From contig NZ_KB905165.1 in the NCBI RefSeq assembly GCF_000378625.1, positions 62,001 to 126,000 on the forward strand: a stretch of DNA of 64,000 nucleotides, written 5' to 3'. The translations under genes were made by a program, and so were the position numbers. Of the stretch, positions 28,193 through 35,670 are shown one piece after another (the stretch's first letter is position 1; each line of letters begins with the position of its first letter). Origin of the DNA: Colwellia piezophila ATCC BAA-637 (lineage in GTDB: Bacteria; Pseudomonadota; Gammaproteobacteria; Enterobacterales; Alteromonadaceae). The notes under the pieces were generated by a model. The model was not told where the DNA came from. It searched no databases and saw nothing but the letters and a program-made list of their open reading frames with translations.

Positions 28193-28377
28193 TAGTATTG
28201 CGACGAACGTACGTCTTCCATTACTACCAGAAGAAGTGTGGCAATAGGTCCAAGTAATAACGAGATCAGGAACCAATTTAACCCTTTACGACCTTTTCCT
28301 TGAGCCAAGCCAGCGTTTATTAATGCCAAGGTTCCCCAGCCAACGAAATACGAACCTGAACTTGAAATAGTTTCCAT
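28189..28377 (-). CDS. Small membrane protein, unknown function
   Basis: 62 residues with a glycine-rich stretch GLAQGKGRKGLNWFLISLLL and one or two membrane segments; the GxxKGxxWFxxSLLxGP arrangement is common in small phage- or plasmid-type membrane proteins. Function unknown. Cassette gene. Confidence 0.6.
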   Translation of the reverse strand: METISSSGSYFVGWGTLALINAGLAQGKGRKGLNWFLISLLLGPIATLLLVVMEDVRSSQYY

Positions 28378-28402
28378 AATTTGAGATATCCTTAATGACT
28401 AC

Positions 28403-28497
28403 TAACGCCGACATAAGCGGCTAAGTAATAGTTGGTTAAAATGTAAAGCGATGCGGAACCGAGCCAACGGTTGCGCGTCCGTTTGATGTTCTTGTGA
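28403..28497 (-). repeat. attC site
   Basis: 95 bp, TAACGCC to TTGTGAG (altered), inner arms GTTGGT / GCCAAC. Confidence 0.82.
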
Positions 28498-28510
28498 GTA
28501 CAATACAATA

Positions 28511-28912
28511 CTATACAAACTCAAAGTCTAACTGTACTGATTTACACTGTGCAGCCACCGGCTTGTATTGCCACTTTTTAAGGGCGTTGATGGCAACATT
28601 ATGGAATAAGTCATTAGGAAACGATTCTATAACATTTATATTTACTGGCTTACCATTCTCGGCTATATCAAATTCCATTTTTACATATCCTGGTATTTTA
28701 GATATTGCCGCTTTATATGGCACTTCTGGCGCCACTCTAACAATGGGTTGTAACTCTACCGCTTTTTCTTCCGCTTGTTTTAAGCCATTACAACGAGACT
28801 GGTATTTTACCAGTTTACCTTGCTCATCAATAATATTACTTGCTGTCGATTGGCAGCCAAGTAAAATTGTGCTGGCTACTATAATTGATAAACCTAGTTT
28901 GATTCCTTTCAT
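28511..28912 (-). CDS. TonB C-terminal-like lipoprotein
   Basis: 133 residues. Lipobox ILLGC at about residue 20, then a TonB_C domain: PIVRVAPEVPYKAAISKIPG, YVKMEFDIAENGKPVNINVI and ALKKWQYKPV. Unlike TonB it lacks a proline-rich spacer and membrane helix, so it may act in the periplasm or outer membrane rather than with ExbBD. It ends one base from the next gene's start region: GrpB gene at 28914 is in the same cassette. Confidence 0.82.
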   Translation of the reverse strand: MKGIKLGLSIIVASTILLGCQSTASNIIDEQGKLVKYQSRCNGLKQAEEKAVELQPIVRVAPEVPYKAAISKIPGYVKMEFDIAENGKPVNINVIESFPNDLFHNVAINALKKWQYKPVAAQCKSVQLDFEFV

Positions 28913-28913
28913 A

Positions 28914-29390
28914 TTATTCTCCTTTATTTATACGGCTATAAAAAAACGCTTTTTCATTTTGGTAAGAATCTTTATCACTGGGATACTTTGTATGTAACTC
29001 TTGTTTAATCTTATTTAATTCAGAAATCAGCTCAATATTACCTTGCATCACCTTAACAAAATTTAAGTGTTTTTGTACATTTACATCACCCGATTGAAAA
29101 ATATGGAAATGAACTTTTCTTTGTTTTTTAGAAAAATACTCTCTCCCAGGAATGCCATATTCGCCTTTATGAACATAACCAATATTAGTAAGGCTTTGCC
29201 TTAAGCTTGAAACCTCGGAGATATCTTTTACAACGCCCAAAAGATCAATGCAATCTTTCGCATACAATCCATTTATTGCCGTAGAGCCAATATGATAAAT
29301 TTCAATTATCCCTTTATAACTAGAGATAATAGAGTGTTTTTCATTTTGAAACTCTGCTGTCCATTGATCATTAGGTGGATACAGATACAT
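28914..29390 (-). CDS. GrpB family protein
   Basis: 158 residues. IIEIYHIGSTAINGLYAKDC with IDLLGVV, and GYVHKGEYGIPGREYFSKK, HFHIFQSG identify the GrpB/UPF0157 family, a nucleotidyltransferase-like fold; GS plus the Asp of CIDLLGV fit the fold but family activity is uncertain. Two-gene cassette with the TonB-like gene, no attC between them. Confidence 0.88.
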   Translation of the reverse strand: MYLYPPNDQWTAEFQNEKHSIISSYKGIIEIYHIGSTAINGLYAKDCIDLLGVVKDISEVSSLRQSLTNIGYVHKGEYGIPGREYFSKKQRKVHFHIFQSGDVNVQKHLNFVKVMQGNIELISELNKIKQELHTKYPSDKDSYQNEKAFFYSRINKGE

Positions 29391-29405
29391 AACTAGAGAG
29401 TGCTC

Positions 29406-29498
29406 TAACGCCTCGTTAAGCGGCGAATAATGGTTGGCTAAAATAAGCGATTAAGGAGTAAAAACCACGGTGATTTTTACGTTTGAGCGCCTTGTTAT
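29406..29498 (-). repeat. attC site
   Basis: 93 bp, TAACGCC to TTGTTAT; right inner arm worn (AACCACGG). Confidence 0.85.
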
Positions 29499-29505
29499 AC
29501 AAAAA

Positions 29506-30138
29506 TCACAATTGACTGACTAAACCATTTAAAAAATTATCTATATCGTTTCTATACTTTTTAACTAAATTAGTGCCTGTATAAGTTAAGTATTGCGTGG
29601 AACCTGATGAGTCAGAAAAGTAGTAACCTAAATAGGTGAATTTTATACTTTGAATTGTTCCTTCCATCTCCATATAAATAACCTTCTGATCATTAACCAT
29701 ACGATATTCTTTTTTTACAATTTTAATATCCGGTGCTGCACCTTTTGCATTACTGAAGGCAAGATCTACTAAGTCTTCTAGTTTAATTTCTAACTGTTCA
29801 GAAATAACCATTCCATAGAGATCACTTCCTTTAACATTTAACGTATATTCTGCGGAGTCATGGCCATTCTTATTTTTCTTGAATGTCCATTTTTTGGGAT
29901 TTATCCAAAAAGCGGCGTTAGTTTTTGCGCTTTTCAGCATAAATTTAGAATCAGAATGCTTAGAGAAAGTTAATGGATTCAACTCTAATTGAATTACACT
30001 TTCAGCTTTTCCATTTTCATATACCCAAGTTCCATCGTTATGTAAAACGACAACATCACCTTCATCCGTGATCGCTTTTTTACTTGCAACAGCATTAAAT
30101 GCAAACAAGCATAACGCTAACATAGCGTAAATTTTCAT
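29506..30138 (-). CDS. Secreted protein, unknown function
   Basis: 210 residues with a signal peptide (about 1-18, NAVAS|KK). DEGDVVVLHNDGTWVYENG near the N-terminus is a DUF3157-like or SH3-like strand pattern seen in other secreted proteins. The rest is beta-rich and unrecognised. Cassette gene. Confidence 0.7.
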   Translation of the reverse strand: MKIYAMLALCLFAFNAVASKKAITDEGDVVVLHNDGTWVYENGKAESVIQLELNPLTFSKHSDSKFMLKSAKTNAAFWINPKKWTFKKNKNGHDSAEYTLNVKGSDLYGMVISEQLEIKLEDLVDLAFSNAKGAAPDIKIVKKEYRMVNDQKVIYMEMEGTIQSIKFTYLGYYFSDSSGSTQYLTYTGTNLVKKYRNDIDNFLNGLVSQL

Positions 30139-30157
30139 TGGTATCTCTCTTTTTGTA

Positions 30158-30244
30158 TAACGCCTAAATAACAGGCTGAGTAACGGTTGGCTACAATCAC
30201 GAAGCGATAGCCACTGCTATTTTTCTGTTTAAGTAACTGGTTAG
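30158..30244 (-). repeat. attC site
   Basis: 87 bp, TAACGCC to TGGTTAG; inner arms GTTGGCTA / TAGCCACT. Confidence 0.82.
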
Positions 30245-30247
30245 CTT

Positions 30248-30586
30248 TTATGCTGGAACACCAGACTTAGGGTTAACACCATATTCATTTTCATCATGGC
30301 TATCTTGAGCTAAGAAGACAATCATGACGATGAAACCGATAAGTGGGACGAAATAAATTAACTGCCACCATCCAGAGCGTCCTGTATCATGTAATCTTCT
30401 AGCGCCAATGCTAAGAGTTGGAATGAGCAATCCAAGACCTATTAACATTGAAATAACATCCAAACCAAGTACAGCTAAAACAATATTGATAATCATATAA
30501 ATTAGTATGAACATCCAATACTCTTGTCTACGTGCTCGACCGGTGAAGTCAGCATATTTTTTCAGTGCGCCAATAAAATAATCCAT
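30248..30586 (-). CDS. DUF805 membrane protein
   Basis: 112 residues from the ATG at 30586. FTGRARRQEYWMF, RRLHDTGRSGWWQLIYFVPL and a C-terminal GVNPKSGVP are the DUF805 signature, with four helices. Strong AAGGAGAATTCC ribosome site. Function unknown, common in many bacteria. Cassette gene. Confidence 0.9.
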   Translation of the reverse strand: MDYFIGALKKYADFTGRARRQEYWMFILIYMIINIVLAVLGLDVISMLIGLGLLIPTLSIGARRLHDTGRSGWWQLIYFVPLIGFIVMIVFLAQDSHDENEYGVNPKSGVPA

Positions 30587-30625
30587 TTGGAATTCTCCTT
30601 GTTGTTGATAAAATCTTTTGAAACC

Positions 30626-30682
30626 TAACGCCTTGCTAACCGATAGCCAATTGTTGCGTGTCTTAGTTTGTTTTTTTGTTAG
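30626..30682 (-). repeat. Short attC (57 bp)
   Basis: TAACGCC and TTGTTAG ends with arms GATAGCCAATTG; the usual central 35-40 bases are missing. Belongs to the short gene-less cassette on its right. Confidence 0.7.
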
Positions 30683-30850
30683 TTTCTGGAACTTAAAAGC
30701 ATAACAGAAGCAATAAGTTACCATGTTTAATTGGTAAGCGAAAGACTCAAAAAACCTCTCTGCACTACACACCAAAACATAAACCAAACGCAAAAAACTA
30801 AGTTATGCACTTTATTAGAAAAATAAAACAGTCTATTTAGTGCGGGCAAC
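30683..30850. other. Gene-less cassette, short member of family B
   Basis: 168 bp without a gene. It shares AGAAGCAATAAGTTACCATG at its left and CTATTTAGTGCGGGCAAC at its right with the larger family B cassettes at 34619, 44586 and 46221, but lacks their middle. Confidence 0.65.
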
Positions 30851-30944
30851 TAACGCCACAATAAGCGGCTGATAGTCGTTTGCAAAATGTGAAGCAAAGC
30901 GGAACCGAGCAAACGTTATCTGTTCCTGTTTATTTCATTGTTAG
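30851..30944 (-). repeat. attC site
   Basis: 94 bp, TAACGCC to TTGTTAG; inner arms GTTTGC / GCAAAC. Confidence 0.9.
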
Positions 30945-31486
30945 GTTTCGAGGCTTGAAAGCCCCCAAAATGAATTACTTTTACAATTTAAAGACCAACC
31001 TTTTTGGATGAGTACTTTGCGTATATGTAAATTCATATACCCATGCCCGAACAATACTACGTTACCTTTTTCGTTAGCCAACTGAACTAATGCTTCTGCC
31101 GCGAGTTCCGAACGAATTTTTGCGGAGCGATATGATTCAAAAGAGCCTTTTAAACCCAGCATCCAAAGTGCTCGACAAAGATAAACCCAAGTCATAGCTT
31201 TAAGTTTGAATGGCAATTTGTATCTTGGTATATCCATTTCTTTAAATAAAGAAGAGATTTGATCAGGCTTTCTGCCGGTATATATTTCAGTTGAATGTAT
31301 CGCGCGATTAAGATGACTAGAAATTAGGTAGAACGATTTTAACTCAGTATTTATTACCTCAGGTCTACTATGTTTAGAAACATCTGAAAAGTTATAACGA
31401 CGAATCCATTTTGTATATTCGGAAGCATTTAAGACAGGATTATTTGCCGAAGCTGGCTTTCCATGCCTAATTAGAATTATTTCCAT
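30941..31486 (-). CDS. Histidine phosphatase family protein
   Basis: 181 residues. The catalytic RHG is at residues 7-9 (MEIILIRHGKP), and the second histidine lies in VVLFGHGYMN. SSHLNRAIHSTEI gives the branch arginine. Substrate unknown; the middle is hydrophobic (AMTWVYLCRALWMLG), unusual for the family. Cassette gene. Confidence 0.85.
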   Translation of the reverse strand: MEIILIRHGKPASANNPVLNASEYTKWIRRYNFSDVSKHSRPEVINTELKSFYLISSHLNRAIHSTEIYTGRKPDQISSLFKEMDIPRYKLPFKLKAMTWVYLCRALWMLGLKGSFESYRSAKIRSELAAEALVQLANEKGNVVLFGHGYMNLHIRKVLIQKGWSLNCKSNSFWGLSSLET

Positions 31487-31494
31487 AAGAAACC

Positions 31495-31589
31495 TAACGC
31501 CGCAATAAGCGGAAAATTATAGTTGGCTAAAATAAGCGACGAAGCAGAAAAAACCAACGGTTACTGGTCCTGCTTGAGTGACTTGTAAG
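31495..31589 (-). repeat. attC site
   Basis: 95 bp, TAACGCC to TTGTAAG; arms GTTGGCT / ACCAACGG. The hydrolase gene ends inside it. Confidence 0.82.
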
Positions 31590-32526
31590 TATTCTGATTA
31601 ATAATCCATGAATAGATTATCTCATTAACCTCTGGAACTATTGGATAATTACATGATTTGGCATAGCTCAATATTGATGGCTCTTCTGTTTGATGCCTTA
31701 GCATATGATCCATGTTTTCAATTATGTGAACATCGGTCTTATTTGGAGAAATATTTGGTATTAAAAGCGTATCATCAGGATGACACTGAAAATCTTTACT
31801 GCCTCCAATAGCTAATATTGGATGTTCAGTGTTTTTCAAAAAAGATTTAACGTCATAGTTAAACGTCTCTCGATAAAATTTCGTGCTCACTAGAGAAAAA
31901 TAGAGCCACATTCTCTTAGCTTTAGTATTTTCAACTTTGCGCCTAAGCTTTGTCATGGTTTTTAACGGTGCTTTAGAATAGAGGAACAAGCGAGCTAATT
32001 TTCCTTTTATGCCCGTCATTTTTTTTAAGTCTCGATTAAGTACTTCAGCGTTTTTGACTCCATCCTCTTCAAAACTTCTTAAACTAGCGCATAACATCAA
32101 TATACCCGCAAGATTCTCTCTCTTCGACGCTATCTCTGGTGCTAATACCGCTCCTTCACTATGTCCAAGAAGGTAGATTTTCTTTGGATCAACCTCACTT
32201 GATTGCTGGCTAATGAAATCAATTGCTGCACAAGCATCTTCAACCATTTCAGATAAGCCAGCAATCTTAAAATTCCCTTTGCTTTTACCACAACCTCTTT
32301 TGTCGTAACGAAAAGAAGCGATTCCTCGTTGTGTTAAATAGTCAGCAATGTATTTAAAAATTTTGGTGTTAAAACCTGAAATGTTACCGTCTCTATCTTG
32401 TGCGCCACTTCCATGAACCATGATTACGCACGGTAATGGTGAGTCACTTTTAGGGACACTAAATGTACCTGAAAGGGGTGTTTTACTTGACATGAAAGTT
32501 ACTTCTTTGTGCACATTAATCTCCAT
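31561..32526 (-). CDS. Alpha/beta hydrolase (serine aminopeptidase-like)
   Basis: 321 residues. Oxyanion HGSGAQDRDGN, then FRYDKRGCGKS, the nucleophile elbow GHSEGA (Ser near 118) and the C-terminal acid and His in GGSKDFQCHPDD and NMDHMLRH. This is the layout of the bacterial dienelactone/serine aminopeptidase S33 group. Substrate unknown. One of the largest cassette genes; its stop lies within the attC. Confidence 0.87.
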   Translation of the reverse strand: MEINVHKEVTFMSSKTPLSGTFSVPKSDSPLPCVIMVHGSGAQDRDGNISGFNTKIFKYIADYLTQRGIASFRYDKRGCGKSKGNFKIAGLSEMVEDACAAIDFISQQSSEVDPKKIYLLGHSEGAVLAPEIASKRENLAGILMLCASLRSFEEDGVKNAEVLNRDLKKMTGIKGKLARLFLYSKAPLKTMTKLRRKVENTKAKRMWLYFSLVSTKFYRETFNYDVKSFLKNTEHPILAIGGSKDFQCHPDDTLLIPNISPNKTDVHIIENMDHMLRHQTEEPSILSYAKSCNYPIVPEVNEIIYSWIINQNTYKSLKQDQ

Positions 32527-32534
32527 TTGAAAGC

Positions 32535-32662
32535 TAACGCTGTTTTAAGCGGCTAAGTAATAGTTGGCTATAATGTTAAACGGAGTGAAAACAACCAACT
32601 GTTTTTTGTCCTGCTTGAGTGGCTAAATTAAACTTGTTGTCCACCTCAGGGCGTGTTGTTAG
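32535..32662 (-). repeat. Long attC (128 bp) with an 18-bp insert
   Basis: TAACGCT to TTGTTAG, arms GTTGGCT / ACCAACTG; TGTTGTCCACCTCAGGGC at 32635-32652 sits between TTGAGTGGC and the right end, exactly as at 22703-22720. Confidence 0.85.
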
Positions 32663-33010
32663 TTACAATTTTTGCCAATCACTTAAGTTATTTTTCTTAG
32701 CACTACGTTTGAAATACAGTGCCATAAATAAACCAAACAACAAACCCGCAAACAAACTAGTTAATAAAGCTATTTGAATAGGCATATCGTTAGGCTGCCA
32801 AGTGGTAAACCACATAATAAGTCCCCATGCTCCACCAAACCATAATGAGGAAGTAAGAAAATTAAACATGAAAGAACAATAATGAAAGGGACGTATTTTG
32901 AAACCAAGCTTTCTTAATAATACTGAAATAGGTGGATTATGATTGGATTTCCATATTTTGGTTTCACTCAGTTCTTTTTGTGCAGCTTCTAATTTATCCG
33001 GAAACGACAT
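32663..33010 (-). CDS. DUF6404-like membrane protein
   Basis: 115 residues. A soluble start SFPDKLEAAQKELSETKIWK with SNHNPPI, then two transmembrane helices and a basic tail. The opening matches DUF6404-type proteins as I recall them. Function unknown. Cassette gene. Confidence 0.65.
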   Translation of the reverse strand: MSFPDKLEAAQKELSETKIWKSNHNPPISVLLRKLGFKIRPFHYCSFMFNFLTSSLWFGGAWGLIMWFTTWQPNDMPIQIALLTSLFAGLLFGLFMALYFKRSAKKNNLSDWQKL

Positions 33011-33027
33011 TTTACACTCCTTGTAAC

Positions 33028-33120
33028 TAACGCCTCAATAAGAGGAAATTTATAGTTGGCTAAAATAAGCGACGCAGGAGCATAAGCCAACTGTTATTTG
33101 TCCTGCTTGAGTGACTTATA
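33028..33120 (-). repeat. attC site, right end CTTATA
   Basis: 93 bp, TAACGCC; arms GTTGGC / GCCAAC; the right GTTA is lost (GACTTATA). Confidence 0.8.
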
Positions 33121-33123
33121 CGT

Positions 33124-33501
33124 TTATGCACAACTCAAATGTTGATTTATTAAACCTTCCAATTCCCATAAATTACTACTTTGATAAAAAGGGATATCAA
33201 TATTTCCGTTTATAACTTTATCAATGACACCTTGCCAAGTTGAACAAACCTCTAAAGCTACAACTATACAATTACGATTACTAAACATTTGATAAGACTT
33301 TAATAACTCTTCGGCTGCCTCAGGTGTTAAACCAGCAAGATCTTTAGGGTGTTCAAATAACCCCCAAGGTTTAATTGTAGGGGCGATTAATAAAACTTTA
33401 TCACGAACTTCTCGTATCCCTTCTTCGTTAAAACCACCCGAAGGAAAAATATGCACAACATCATTAAGAAGCTCTATTTTGTAATCACCATGAGATTTCA
33501 T
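33124..33501 (-). CDS. Cassette protein, SpoIIAA/STAS-like layout
   Basis: 125 residues from the ATG at 33501 (MKSHGDYKIELLNDVVHIFP). Repeated strand-helix pattern GGFNEEGIREVRDKVLLIAP, then ...RNCIVVALEVCSTWQGVIDK resembles other STAS-like cassette proteins here (20208, 38511). No enzyme motif. Role unknown. Confidence 0.62.
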   Translation of the reverse strand: MKSHGDYKIELLNDVVHIFPSGGFNEEGIREVRDKVLLIAPTIKPWGLFEHPKDLAGLTPEAAEELLKSYQMFSNRNCIVVALEVCSTWQGVIDKVINGNIDIPFYQSSNLWELEGLINQHLSCA

Positions 33502-33522
33502 AACACACCAAAATATAAAATA

Positions 33523-33616
33523 TAACGCCTCACTAAGAGGCAAATAAGAGTTGGTTAAAATAAGCGACGAAGGAGCAAAAACCAACTCTTATTTGTCCTT
33601 TCAAGTGACTTGTTAG
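33523..33616 (-). repeat. attC site
   Basis: 94 bp, arms GTTGGT / ACCAAC; almost identical to the attC at 36494 and 38902. Confidence 0.92.
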
Positions 33617-33621
33617 CCAAT

Positions 33622-34185
33622 TTACCTGCGAATGTTCGACAAATTCTGTTTAAGTAACAGTGCAAAACCTACAATTAACAAGATAAAGAAAAGCATAGTA
33701 AAGCTGCTTTTAAGGAGAGTAAATATGCTCGCTACTTTAACAGTCGTTACTTGTAAATCTGGAAATGAGTTAATCATTTTGATGATAAATACATTTTCAG
33801 CATAATCAAAAATCCCAGCTAAAAAAGGAACAAATGAAAAATAGTAAACTTTAGAGTTTCCATTAAATGTTTTACCAAAAAGCCAAACTAACATTAGTGA
33901 GTAAGTAAGAGAAAACAAACCGGGATAAATAAAGTCTAATGGTAATTGGGTTGTTAAGTATAGATTTCGGCCTTCTGTGCCTAATGTATTAAGTAGTTCA
34001 TTGGCATAGTTAAATGAATATCCTAAGGGAGATAAATCGAATATCGGTAATTCTGGAGTAAATGCAGTAACAGCTGGAATAGAATACAACAACATTGTTG
34101 AATACACAGCCATCGTCAACAAAAACAAAACAAAAACTAACTTTCCTGTTGAATGCTTCTGCATAAAACGAATTAAATTTTCCAT
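33622..34185 (-). CDS. Membrane protein, unknown function
   Basis: 187 residues, about five transmembrane helices, with a periplasmic-type loop TELPIFDLSPLGYSFNYANE and LLNTLGTEGRNLY. The arrangement resembles DUF4386-like or other uncharacterised families but no firm match. Shares a fused cassette with the gene at 34255 because the attC between them is only 26 bp. Confidence 0.65.
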   Translation of the reverse strand: MENLIRFMQKHSTGKLVFVLFLLTMAVYSTMLLYSIPAVTAFTPELPIFDLSPLGYSFNYANELLNTLGTEGRNLYLTTQLPLDFIYPGLFSLTYSLMLVWLFGKTFNGNSKVYYFSFVPFLAGIFDYAENVFIIKMINSFPDLQVTTVKVASIFTLLKSSFTMLFFILLIVGFALLLKQNLSNIRR

Positions 34186-34216
34186 GTAGAACTATGACCC
34201 TAATTGAATGATTGGC

Positions 34217-34242
34217 TAACGCCCGATTAAACAGCTTGTTAG
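34217..34242 (-). repeat. Collapsed attC (26 bp)
   Basis: TAACGCCCGATTAAACAGCTTGTTAG: both outer ends are intact and still pair, but the whole inner arm region is gone. Compare 92-97 bp for neighbours. Confidence 0.75.
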
Positions 34243-34254
34243 CAGCGATACTTG

Positions 34255-34461
34255 CTACTCATCATTTGTTTTTCTATTGCGCTTGATACGCCATTTATCA
34301 AATTCCTCTTGGAAGGATGAACCTGATTTTGCGGCATAAAACCTACCAGCTGAAACCGTTAGTAAAATACAAGCAACAATAATATTGAAAATAGACTTCT
34401 CAACGATACCGAGATAAAGAAGAAACGCAGCTACAAGAGCTAAGAAAATTTGAGCGAACAT
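34255..34461 (-). CDS. Small membrane protein
   Basis: 68 residues from the ATG at 34461, which has AAAGGG six bases upstream; a GTG nine codons earlier is less likely. Two hydrophobic helices, then a charged tail EEFDKWRIKRNRKTNDE. No family recognised. Confidence 0.62.
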   Translation of the reverse strand: MFAQIFLALVAAFLLYLGIVEKSIFNIIVACILLTVSAGRFYAAKSGSSFQEEFDKWRIKRNRKTNDE

Positions 34462-34523
34462 AAAAAACCCTTTTATCAATACTTCCACTATAGGTTAATA
34501 AAACTCTAACGCTTTAAGCCTGC

Positions 34524-34618
34524 TAACGCCTCACTAAGAGGCGAATAATAGTTGGCTATAATGTGAAGCGAAGCGGAAATGAGCTAACTGTTGCGTGTTA
34601 GTTTGATTGCCTTGTTAG
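34524..34618 (-). repeat. attC site, hybrid
   Basis: 95 bp. The left block TCACTAAGAGG would pair with a TTGAGTG block, but the right side reads TTTGATTG, the partner of CAATAAG. So the halves do not match. A partial extra start (CTCTAACGCTTTAAGCC) precedes it. Confidence 0.85.
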
Positions 34619-34904
34619 TTGCTGGTTATTAAAAGCATAACAGAAGCAATAAGTTACCATATTTACGGGATAAGCGGAAGAAACAAAAAATACTCCCGCA
34701 CTACACACTTAAACCTGAATTTTGAGCCTTGAAAACTATAGCTTATTTGATCTTAAAACCGTGAAAGGCGAAAACTGGGTTGGGCAAGGAAGAAGTGAAT
34801 ATTTGATGGCACTTCCATTGCCAAACCAAAGATTGAACCAAACACAAAACATTAAAGTAAGCACTGAGCTAGCAAATAAATTCAGCTGATTTAGTGCGGG
34901 CAAC
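34619..34904. other. Gene-less cassette, family B
   Basis: 286 bp with no gene. Shares long stretches with 46221-46506 (GGCACTTCCATTGCCAAACC, AAATTCAGCTGATTTAGTGC) and 44586-44872. Left block GCAATAAGTTACCAT and right block TTTAGTGCGGGCAAC are common to the family. Confidence 0.8.
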
Positions 34905-34997
34905 TAACGCCACAATAAGCGGGAAATTGTAGTTGGCTAAAATAGTGAGGAACGAACGGAAGCCAGCTGTAATTTGTCCGTTTAATTGCCTTGTTAA
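34905..34997 (-). repeat. attC site
   Basis: 93 bp, TAACGCC to TTGTTAA; arms GTTGGC / GCCAGC. Belongs to the antiparallel toxin-antitoxin cassette. Confidence 0.88.
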
Positions 34998-35014
34998 GTT
35001 TCGTCGTTTATACT
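34986..35014 (+). promoter_or_regulatory. Candidate promoter of the antiparallel RelBE cassette
   Basis: TTGCCT at 34986-34991 and TATACT at 35009-35014, spaced 17 bp, precede the antitoxin start by 40 bp. The -35 element is part of the attC end (TTGCCTTGTTA), so the attC itself helps form the promoter. Confidence 0.5.
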
Positions 35015-35054
35015 TAGCCTTAATTAGAGACCACTTTAACGTACTGGTGAAAGC

Positions 35055-35303
35055 ATGACAACTAGAATATTAACTGAAGCTGCGGCAAGTATTAGTGAAC
35101 TTAAAGCAAACCCAATGAAAGTAGCTCTTAGTGCTCACGGTGAAGCAATTGCGGTGTTAAATAGAAACGAGCCTGCATTTTATTGTGTACCAGCAGAGAC
35201 TTATGAATTTATGATGGATCATATTGAAGACCTTGAGCTACTTGCTATTGTTCAACAACGTAAAAATGAAGCAAGTGTAAAGGTTAGTTTAAATGACCTA
35301 TGA
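35055..35303 (+). CDS. Antitoxin, Phd/YefM-RelB type
   Basis: 82 residues. TEAAASISELKANPMKVALS and GEAIAVLNRNEPAFYCVPAE are the Phd/YefM DNA-binding N-terminus, followed by a helical toxin-binding tail ending KVSLNDL. It binds its toxin and represses its own operon. It overlaps the toxin gene by 11 bp. Reads rightward, opposite to the other cassette genes, from its own promoter. Confidence 0.9.
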   Translation: MTTRILTEAAASISELKANPMKVALSAHGEAIAVLNRNEPAFYCVPAETYEFMMDHIEDLELLAIVQQRKNEASVKVSLNDL

Positions 35304-35580
35304 GTTAGAATTTAAAAAGTCAGCACTTAAAGAATGGAAAAAATTAGGTGCTACGATTCAATCACAGTTTAAAAAAAAACTAACCGAGATTTTAAATAAT
35401 CCTCATATCGAAAGCGCTAAACTATCTGGCGGTAATGATTTATACAAAATAAAGCTTAGGCAAGTAGGTTACCGACTAGTGTACGAGGTAAATGATGATG
35501 TTATCACTGTTACTGTAATCTCTGTTGGGAAGCGTGATAAAGGAAAAGTATACAGAGCTGCAATGGATCGCATCAATTAG
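35293..35580 (+). CDS. RelE family toxin
   Basis: 95 residues, basic. MTYELEFKKSALKEWKKLGA, LSGGNDLYKIKLRQVGYRLV and SVGKRDKGKVYRAA carry the RelE core (Arg in YRLVY, Lys cluster), a ribosome-dependent mRNA endonuclease. Related pairs are common in Vibrio chromosomal integrons where they stabilise the array. Confidence 0.92.
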   Translation: MTYELEFKKSALKEWKKLGATIQSQFKKKLTEILNNPHIESAKLSGGNDLYKIKLRQVGYRLVYEVNDDVITVTVISVGKRDKGKVYRAAMDRIN

Positions 35581-35587
35581 AGAAACT

Positions 35588-35641
35588 TAACGCCGCCATA
35601 AATTGCGAAGCTCCGGTGGTCAAATTTGATGGCTTTGTTAG
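35588..35641 (-). repeat. Short attC of a different type (54 bp)
   Basis: TAACGCC and TTGTTAG ends with arms GAAGCTCCGGTGGTC that do not follow the family GTTGGC pattern. Belongs to the PfkB-kinase cassette, suggesting that cassette came from another integron lineage. Confidence 0.75.
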
Positions 35642-35670
35642 AAATTTTATTGGCACACACAAGAAAATAT

